Shown here: positions 7,122 through 11,632 of the stretch, one piece after another | How the letters are laid out: each line of letters opens with the position of its first letter | How positions within the stretch are numbered: the stretch's first letter is position 1 | DNA from: an uncultured Collinsella sp. | GTDB taxonomy: Bacteria > Actinomycetota > Coriobacteriia > Coriobacteriales > Coriobacteriaceae | Assembly (NCBI GenBank): GCA_900541875.1 | Contig: UQLF01000032.1 | Location: 1-11,632 of the forward strand | Direction: 5' to 3' | Length of the DNA stretch: 11,632 bases | The notes under the pieces: model-generated | What the model was told of the DNA's origin: nothing | The model's database searches: none | Seen by the model: the letters and a program-made list of their open reading frames with translations, nothing else | Position numbers and translations under genes: made by a program

Positions 7122-7341
7122 TGTCTCAATCTGTAACATCTGCAGCCGTTTTTGTCGAGCAACTGTTACAGATCGAGATTTTCTCTTCAGGGGAATTCGA
7201 ATGTCTCAATCTGTAACATCTGGACGGACAAAAGGTCTCTATCTGTTACAGATTGAGACAAAGGTCTGGGACTACGACGTCTTATCTAGATCTGTAACAG
7301 TTAGACGGGAATTCGCGCCCTAGATGTTACAGATTGAGATA
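7122..7341. repeat. Tandem array of three 59-nt inverted-repeat units (17-25-17 layout)
   Basis: The consensus arm is TGTCTCAATCTGTAACA. Unit 1 covers 7122-7180, unit 2 7202-7260 and unit 3 7283-7341. Each has a + arm, exactly 25 nt between arms, and a - arm. Unit 2 arms pair perfectly over 17 nt; unit 1 has three mismatches and unit 3 has two. In unit 3 the outer base pairs have changed together in both arms (TATCT…AGATA), so pairing is kept. The spacers between units are 21 and 22 nt, giving an ~80-nt period. The 25-nt inner segments are not alike. The motif GGGAATTCG occurs both in the first spacer (7191-7199) and inside unit 3 (7307-7315). No protein-coding potential is credible. Options are a REP/BIME-like array, a multi-operator, or a structured RNA. 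Confidence 0.85.
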
Positions 7342-7357
7342 ATCGCGTCGTGAAAAC

Positions 7358-7394
7358 AAAACCTCCGCAGGGGTGCTTTCCTTGCGGAGGTTTT
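7358..7394 (-). terminator. Rho-independent terminator of the DXS-like gene
   Basis: The arms AAAACCTCCGCA (7358-7369) and TGCGGAGGTTTT (7383-7394) form a perfect 12-bp stem with a 13-nt loop. On the - strand the stem is followed by more T residues (TTTTGTTTT overall). It begins 1 nt after the stop codon of the DXS-like gene and closes that transcript before the repeat array. Confidence 0.9.
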
Positions 7395-7395
7395 C

Positions 7396-9177
7396 TTACT
7401 CGTTGAGTAGCCTTACGGCTTCGGCGGCCATGTTCTCGACCGTCATGCCGTTCTGAGCGAGCAGCTCGTTGGGGTCGTAGCGGTCGGGGAAGCCCTTGGC
7501 GATGCCGAAGGTGCGCGTGCGCACAGGCGTGCAGGCCAGATAGCACGCGACGCGCTCGCCCCAGCCGCCGTCCAAGATGCCGTCCTCGAGGGTGACGACA
7601 ACGCGATGCTCGGCGGCGAGACTGTCGAGGAACTCGCGGTCGAGCTCGGTTGCATAGCGCGGGTTGACGAGCGTGGCCTCGATGCCGTACTCGGCAGCCA
7701 AGCGGTTTGTCACGCGCTCGCCCAGCTCAAAGAAATCGCCGAGCGCGAGCACGGCTACGTCGCGGCCCTGACGCACCACGTTGTAGCGAACGGCGCTGTA
7801 GTCGGTGTCTTCGGCGGGCGCAAGGTCGGGACGGCTTACCAGGCCGATGCCCGGTACGCGGATCGCCACGGGATGCTCGCGGTGATCGAGCGACCAGCTC
7901 AGCATGGACAGATATTCCTCCATGCAGGCCGGCGCCAAGTAGCGCATGTTGGGAAGTCCGCCTAGCATGGAAATATCAAAGAACGAGAGGTGCGTCTCGG
8001 ATGTGGTGCCAAAGATCGACGCGCCAAACAGCAAGATGGTTGCGGGGGCATCGTTGAGGCACAGGTCGTGCCATAGCTCGTCGTAGGCGCGCTGCAAAAA
8101 CGTGCCGTACACGCCAAAGACTGGCTTGGCACCCGAGCGTGCAAGCGCGGTGGCAAAGGTCACAGCGTGCTCCTCGGCAATGCCCACATCGACGAACTGT
8201 TTGCCGGCGGCAGCGCGAAGCTCGGGTGTAAAGCCCATGATGTAGGGCGTGGCGGCCGTGATGCCCACGACCTGCGGATCGCGCTCGATGGCGGCGCTGA
8301 GCGCCTCGCCCGTAATGTCGGCATAGGTGCGCGGCGCAGGCTCGCTCGGATGGCCCGGGCAGAGCTTGCGCCCAGTTGCCATGTCAAACGGACCCACGTG
8401 ATGCCAGCGTTCGGGATCGCTCTGGGCTGGCTCAAAGCCCTTGCCCTTGGCGGTGGAGACGTGCAGCACGATGGGATGATCGATATTGCGCAGTTCCTGC
8501 AACGCGTCGACCAGGGCCAACACATCGTTACCGGCGTCCAGGTAGCGGTAGTCGAGCCCCATCGCGCGGAAAACGTTGCGCTCACAGGTGCCGTTGCTGG
8601 CGCGCAGCTCGGCCAGATTGCGATAGAGGCCACCGTGGTTCTCGGCGATGGACTGGTCGTTGTCATTGACGATGATGATCAGGTTGCTATCGAGTTCGGC
8701 GGCATTGTTAAAGCCCTCAAACGCCAGGCCGCCCGAAAGCGAGCCGTCGCCAATGATGGTGATGACGTTGTACGCATCGCCCGCCAGGTCGCGCGCGTGG
8801 GCAAGGCCGCAGCCCAAGCTCACCGAGGTCGAGGTGTGACCCATGGCGAACAGGTCGTGCTCGGACTCGTCGGGATTGGCAAAGCCAGAAGCCTCACCAT
8901 AACGCTCCGGATCGATATAAGTGTACGCGCGCCCCGTCAGCGCCTTGTGGGCGTAGGTCTGGTGCGAAACGTCAAAGACAATCTTGTCGATGGGGGAGTT
9001 AAACACGCGATGAAGCGCAACCGTAAGCTCAACGACGCCCAAGTTGGGGGCAACGTGCCCGCCGACGGCGGCGGAGCTTTCGAGGATTGCCTGGCGGATC
9101 TCGCCGCAGAGCTGCGGGAGCTCGGCGCGATTAAGAGCCTTGACGTCCTCGGGCGTTGTCGTTTGCGTAAGCAGCAT
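7396..9177 (-). CDS. 1-deoxy-D-xylulose-5-phosphate synthase family protein (DXS-like, divergent active-site loop)
   Basis: A 593-aa thiamine-diphosphate enzyme. DXS joins pyruvate and glyceraldehyde 3-phosphate to make the first intermediate of the MEP isoprenoid pathway, also a precursor of thiamine and pyridoxal. Conserved parts are the His in GGHVAPNLG (H41) and in DVSHQTY (H72), the cofactor motif GDGSLSGG (143-150) with NDND (171-174), the catalytic Glu in GIAEEHAVTF (E335) and YGTFLQRAYD (357-366). The C-terminal transketolase domain follows. However, the family loop DGPTHHG reads TSETHLS (392-398), so the usual Asp and second His are missing. It is also slightly short for DXS (about 620 aa). 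From memory, similar 580-600-aa proteins exist in clostridia and lactobacilli and may be a separate subfamily. The only in-frame start is 9177, with a weak, distant GGAG. It is transcribed alone and closed by the terminator beginning at 7394. Confidence 0.85.
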   Translation of the reverse strand: MLLTQTTTPEDVKALNRAELPQLCGEIRQAILESSAAVGGHVAPNLGVVELTVALHRVFNSPIDKIVFDVSHQTYAHKALTGRAYTYIDPERYGEASGFANPDESEHDLFAMGHTSTSVSLGCGLAHARDLAGDAYNVITIIGDGSLSGGLAFEGFNNAAELDSNLIIIVNDNDQSIAENHGGLYRNLAELRASNGTCERNVFRAMGLDYRYLDAGNDVLALVDALQELRNIDHPIVLHVSTAKGKGFEPAQSDPERWHHVGPFDMATGRKLCPGHPSEPAPRTYADITGEALSAAIERDPQVVGITAATPYIMGFTPELRAAAGKQFVDVGIAEEHAVTFATALARSGAKPVFGVYGTFLQRAYDELWHDLCLNDAPATILLFGASIFGTTSETHLSFFDISMLGGLPNMRYLAPACMEEYLSMLSWSLDHREHPVAIRVPGIGLVSRPDLAPAEDTDYSAVRYNVVRQGRDVAVLALGDFFELGERVTNRLAAEYGIEATLVNPRYATELDREFLDSLAAEHRVVVTLEDGILDGGWGERVACYLACTPVRTRTFGIAKGFPDRYDPNELLAQNGMTVENMAAEAVRLLNE

Positions 9178-9304
9178 CGTTGTGGGTTACTCCATGCGAA
9201 TCGTGCGCCGGCACTCCCTCGGCCGGCACAATTGCACAAGACAGTCTCGCACATTTTGGCGTTTGATATGTGACGGCGGCGCGGTAATTCGCCAACTGGT
9301 GGGG

Positions 9305-9316
9305 CAAAACGTTTTG
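9305..9316. promoter_or_regulatory. 12-nt palindrome, possible operator between divergent genes
   Basis: CAAAACGTTTTG is a perfect palindrome centred on CG, flanked by GGG and TCC. It lies 128 nt upstream of the DXS-like gene and 89 nt upstream of the HD gene, which diverge. CG-centred palindromes of this type are typical of LacI-family operators, but no such regulator is in the window. On the - strand TTGGCG (9295-9290) and ACATAT (9271-9266), 18 nt apart, could be a weak promoter for the DXS-like gene. Confidence 0.3.
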
Positions 9317-9405
9317 TCCGATGCCATACTGATATGTTCCATGATGTTTTTATCGATTGTGCACAGGCCGTGGCTTGTCGCCGTGAGTCGCTGGAAGGAG
9401 GCAGC

Positions 9406-9942
9406 ATGTCCGATACCGTTCGTGCCGAGAAAATCGCGCACGAGGTCGACCATGCCGCCCGCCAGCTGGCCCAGGCGGGCCGCTTGGACCTGACGCACGA
9501 GTTTATCCAGCATGGCGACGTGACGGTCTATGCACATGTGACTTCGGTAGCGCGGGCGAGCCTGTCCTTTGCCGAGCGCTTGGGCCGTGCTGGCATTTCG
9601 GTCGACCGTGCTTCGTTGTTGCGCGGGGCCCTGCTGCACGATTACTTTCTCTACGATTGGCACGACCCCGACCCGAGCCATCGACTGCACGGATTTCGGC
9701 ATCCATTTTTTGCCCTGGCACGTGCGGAGGAAGATTTTGAGCTGACGCCGCGCGAACGGAATATTATCGTGCGGCATATGTTTCCGCTGGTGCCGGTGCC
9801 GCCGACGTGTCGTGAGGCTTGGATTGTATGCCTGGCAGATAAATGGTGTGCTCTGCGCGAGACGGTCGCCGGCCGCCTGCCACGCAAGGACGGGGCGGAC
9901 GATAGCGTGAGCAAAGAATCGAGCGAAAAGAGGAGAGGGTAG
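9406..9942 (+). CDS. HD-domain protein (predicted metal-dependent phosphohydrolase)
   Basis: A 178-aa protein with the scattered His/Asp residues of an HD domain: YAHV (H44), LLHDYFLYDWH (H78, D79), RHP (H99), VRHMFP (H124) and CLADKW (D145). These ligands typically hold one or two metal ions and hydrolyse phosphate esters, often of nucleotides. The LLHDYFLYDWH/CLADKW pattern is that of small stand-alone HD proteins of unknown substrate in Firmicutes and Actinobacteria. The start at 9406 is fixed by GGAAGGAGG just upstream; an in-frame ATG at 9334 lacks a site and would add 24 aa. The C-terminus (about 158-178) is charged and probably disordered. The next gene begins 3 nt after the stop, so the two are co-expressed. 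Confidence 0.85.
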   Translation: MSDTVRAEKIAHEVDHAARQLAQAGRLDLTHEFIQHGDVTVYAHVTSVARASLSFAERLGRAGISVDRASLLRGALLHDYFLYDWHDPDPSHRLHGFRHPFFALARAEEDFELTPRERNIIVRHMFPLVPVPPTCREAWIVCLADKWCALRETVAGRLPRKDGADDSVSKESSEKRRG

Positions 9943-9945
9943 ACG

Positions 9946-10965
9946 GTGGAAACCGCGATTGATATGGCGTTTGGCGGCACGACGCTTGCCGCCTGCCCGC
10001 TCTCGGCACTGGTGCTCTCGTTTGCCTTCTACGGGTTTTGCGGCTGGGCATGGGAGTCGACAGTATGCGCCATGCTCAATCACGGACGATTTGCCAACAG
10101 CGGCTTTTTGCTGGGGCCGTGTTGTCCTATCTATGGTGTGGGCGGCATAGCCTGCTGGCTTTTGCTGCGCGGGATTCCGGATGCCTCGAGCCAGTTTGTC
10201 GCCGCGGCGCTTGTATGCAGCGTAATCGAGTACAGCGTGGGCCTTTTGTTGGAAAAGACAACAGGCGCACGCTTTTGGGACTATTCGCACCTACCGTTTA
10301 ACCTCCACGGACGCATCTGTCTGTACTGGGCCTGCGCGTTTGGCTTGGGTGCGCTGTGCATTTGCCGTTTAGTGGAGCCGGCATTGCTGGGGCTGCTTGG
10401 CCATCTGCCGGTGCTGATTGTGCGGCTGTCCGCCTTTATCGTCGCGGTCGCGATGATGGTCGACGCGTTGTGCTCGCTGGCGAGCTGGCGGCGTCTGTCC
10501 GATCAGCTGGAGCGCGTGCGCGCCGACCTTGCCGACCGCATCAACGAGTCGCTTGCCGATGCGTCTGACTCCATGCTCGAGCGCATTCCCGAATCGGCGA
10601 TTGACTCGGTGGCGCAGACGCATATCCGCAGTCGTGCCGTTAACGCGTGGCTGGCCGAGCTGGGTGACGCCGCGCTCGATGCCCTGCGCGAGAAGGCTTC
10701 GATGCCGACGTTTATCGCGGACGGCGCTCGCGGCCTGGCGCTCGCTGCCCGCCGCGTGGCCGATGCCGCGCCGAGCATGCCGCGTCCGTCGCTCAGTCGT
10801 CGCCTTGCCGGCAAGCGCATGAGCCGTCCGGTGCCGAGTGTATCGCTCAGTCGTCGCGACCTGCGCTTCTTCAATGCCTTCCCGCGCTTGCGCATCAACC
10901 GCTACGAAGGCGTCATCCGAGCTACCGACCTCCGCGACCGCGCCCGCGAGCTGTTCCGACGCTAG
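9946..10965 (+). CDS. CmpB-family membrane protein (putative ABC-transporter type IV, PF06541-like)
   Basis: A 339-aa protein with a membrane half and a soluble half. The N-terminal part (about 18-178) has five hydrophobic segments and the hallmarks of this family: FYGFCGWAWES (28-38), GRFANSGFLLGPCCPIYGVG (47-66), and WDYSHLPFNLHGRICLYW (111-128). The family name is historical and transport has not been shown to my knowledge. Residues about 180-339 are Ala/Arg/Leu-rich and probably helical and cytoplasmic, with two similar short stretches SLSRRLAGK and SLSRRDLR. GTG at 9946 is taken as the start because AGGAG lies 10 nt upstream; ATG at 9964 would lose six residues. It lies 3 nt after the HD gene, which suggests a shared task. 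Confidence 0.82.
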   Translation: METAIDMAFGGTTLAACPLSALVLSFAFYGFCGWAWESTVCAMLNHGRFANSGFLLGPCCPIYGVGGIACWLLLRGIPDASSQFVAAALVCSVIEYSVGLLLEKTTGARFWDYSHLPFNLHGRICLYWACAFGLGALCICRLVEPALLGLLGHLPVLIVRLSAFIVAVAMMVDALCSLASWRRLSDQLERVRADLADRINESLADASDSMLERIPESAIDSVAQTHIRSRAVNAWLAELGDAALDALREKASMPTFIADGARGLALAARRVADAAPSMPRPSLSRRLAGKRMSRPVPSVSLSRRDLRFFNAFPRLRINRYEGVIRATDLRDRARELFRR

Positions 10966-11163
10966 CCGGGACGGGTATGCTCGCGGCTTCCTTGCTCGCG
11001 TATTTCCCGTTCGTTTCGCGCCCGTTGCCGCGCCGTTTCCAAGATTGCGGCACCGTTTCCATTCGACAACGCAGCGTTTAACAACGCCGTATCTGGTCTA
11101 CACCAGTTGCCCCTCGGCCGCATTATGGGCGCCGACAACGTTCATGCGATCAAGGGGGAGCGA

Positions 11164-11589
11164 ATGTACGATACGGGATCGACAACGTTTATGCTCATCT
11201 GCACCATGCTCGTGTTTTTAATGACACCGGGTCTGGCGTTTTTCTATGGCGGCCTGTCCAGGCGCAAAAATGTCATCAACACCATGCTCATGTGCTTTGG
11301 CGCCATTGGCCTGGTCGGCGTGCTGTGGATTGTTGCCGGCTGGTCGCTGGCCTACGGCGGCGACGGTTCCAGCCCGTTTATTGGAGGCCTTGACCAGCTG
11401 CTGTGCCTGCCGGTGCTCAACCAGGTGCTGCAGGCGGCCGAGGGCAATGCTGCGGACGGTGCCGTCTACCCTCAGATCATCAACATCGCCTTCCAGATGG
11501 CATTTGCCATGATCACCGCCGCTATCGTCACGGGCAGTCTGGCCGGCCGCGTTAAGTGGCTTATAGGACAAAATGTGTGTCTACTTTAG
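11164..11589 (+). pseudogene. amt: Ammonium transporter Amt, truncated by an insertion sequence
   Basis: The N-terminal ~131 residues of an ammonium channel that normally has about 400-450 aa. The family start is clear: LVFLMTPGLAFFYGGLSRRKNV (16-37), then LWIVAGWSLAYGG (54-66) and INIAFQMAFAMITAAIVTGSLAGRVK (106-131). Normal Amt would go on RVKF… into the next helix. Here, from position 11558, the DNA switches to the IS end, giving a foreign tail WLIGQNVCLL and a stop. About two thirds of the protein, including most pore-lining helices and the conserved His pair, is missing, so it cannot work as a channel unless the IS excises. ATG 11164 follows AAGGGGGAG; an upstream frame from 11107 has no site. 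The 198-nt gap before it (10966-11163) shows no gene or strong signal. Confidence 0.9.
11558..11581. repeat. 24-nt terminal inverted repeat, right copy
   Basis: It starts GGCTTATAGGACAAAATG and matches 74-51 perfectly in reverse complement. The junction with amt lies between 11557 and 11558; the outer tip is GGC. If the element makes 8-bp target duplications, CGTTAAGT (11550-11557) should reappear beyond its far end. Confidence 0.75.
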
Positions 11590-11619
11590 GGGCATCGGCG
11601 CAGGTCGATGCCCCTTTTT
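11589..11619 (+). terminator. Rho-independent terminator just inside the IS tip
   Basis: GGGGCATCG (11589-11597) and CGATGCCCC (11606-11614) form a perfect 9-bp stem with an 8-nt loop, followed by TTTTT (11615-11619). It stops transcription entering from amt. IS elements often carry such a shield upstream of the transposase to block readthrough from the host gene. Confidence 0.85.
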
Positions 11620-11632
11620 CAGCCGTTTAAAT

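Larger units (their letters stand above)
11558..11632. mobile_element. End of an insertion sequence inside amt (partial, runs off the right edge)
   Basis: From 11558 the sequence no longer encodes Amt and begins with the exact reverse complement of the 24-nt repeat at 51-74. The IS body would continue to the right. About 75 nt are seen, holding the terminal repeat and a terminator but no transposase start. The inner sequence differs from that inside the left copy. If both copies are the same element, one window edge therefore shows its left tip and the other its right tip, meaning direct orientation. Confidence 0.7.

Noticed and set aside
7081..7323. 80-aa open frame in the intergenic repeat region
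   Set aside because: It runs through two and a half units of the inverted-repeat array, has no start signal, and gives an unlikely protein.
7122..7341. CRISPR array
   Set aside because: Copies alternate in orientation, number only six, and have diverged; there are no cas genes. The pattern is paired inverted repeats, not direct repeats with unique spacers.
8167..9273. 368-aa open frame on the + strand
   Set aside because: Antisense to the DXS-like gene, with no recognisable domain and no ribosome binding site.
9334..9405. Upstream start of the HD gene adding 24 residues
   Set aside because: No ribosome binding site at 9334, whereas GGAAGGAGG precedes ATG 9406 at ideal spacing.
9187..10290. 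367-aa open frame on the - strand
   Set aside because: Antisense to the HD and CmpB-like genes, which have clear motifs and starts. The translation is basic and featureless.
51..11581. Invertible DNA switch restoring amt
   Set aside because: I joined amt to the left flank through the shared repeat. The frame reads on only as …NVCPDRTSVSIH and stops, with no resemblance to Amt. No recombinase gene is in the window. An IS end explains the junction better.

Overview
The window looks like chromosomal DNA from a high-GC actinobacterium of the gut Coriobacteriia type, most like Collinsella. This rests on base composition, the style of the proteins and the gene families present; no rRNA or marker gene confirms it. 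No tRNA, rRNA or CRISPR array is visible.

Layout. (a) 1-74 appears to be one end of an insertion sequence (IS). It finishes in a 24-nt terminal repeat that recurs, perfectly inverted, at 11558-11581. (b) 156-2540, + strand, visibly richer in A+T than the rest: three overlapping genes for an ABC exporter (one ATPase, two six-helix permeases) resembling bacitracin or lantibiotic self-protection transporters. A strong hairpin (2581-2614) separates it from the next block. (c) 6940 down to 2653, - strand: a complete polar amino acid uptake operon. In order of transcription it encodes a Tat/lipoprotein binding protein, an intergenic hairpin, two permeases overlapping by 4 nt, a GlnQ-type ATPase, and a PuuD-like class I amidotransferase/gamma-glutamyl hydrolase. 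A good promoter lies at 6984-7013. (d) 7014-7395, non-coding: a GGGACAGGCACC-type palindrome, then a regular array of three 59-nt inverted-repeat units (17-nt arm, 25-nt spacer, 17-nt arm) on an ~80-nt period, then a strong terminator. (e) 9177-7396, - strand: a 1-deoxy-D-xylulose-5-phosphate synthase (DXS) family enzyme with an altered active-site loop. (f) 9406-10965, + strand: an HD-domain protein and a CmpB-family membrane protein, 3 nt apart, divergent from the DXS-like gene across a region holding a 12-nt palindrome. (g) 11164-11589: the first third of an Amt ammonium transporter gene, cut at 11557/11558 by the second IS end, which carries its own terminator and runs out of the window.

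How it fits together. Block (c) should import an amino acid or gamma-glutamyl compound, and its last gene probably hydrolyses the imported or a related molecule. Block (b) probably exports or removes a peptide or antimicrobial. Amt is broken, so ammonium uptake by this copy should be lost. The sequences just inside the two IS ends differ, as expected if the 11.5-kb interval lies between two copies of the same element in direct orientation. The least explained features are the three-unit inverted-repeat array and the DXS-like enzyme.
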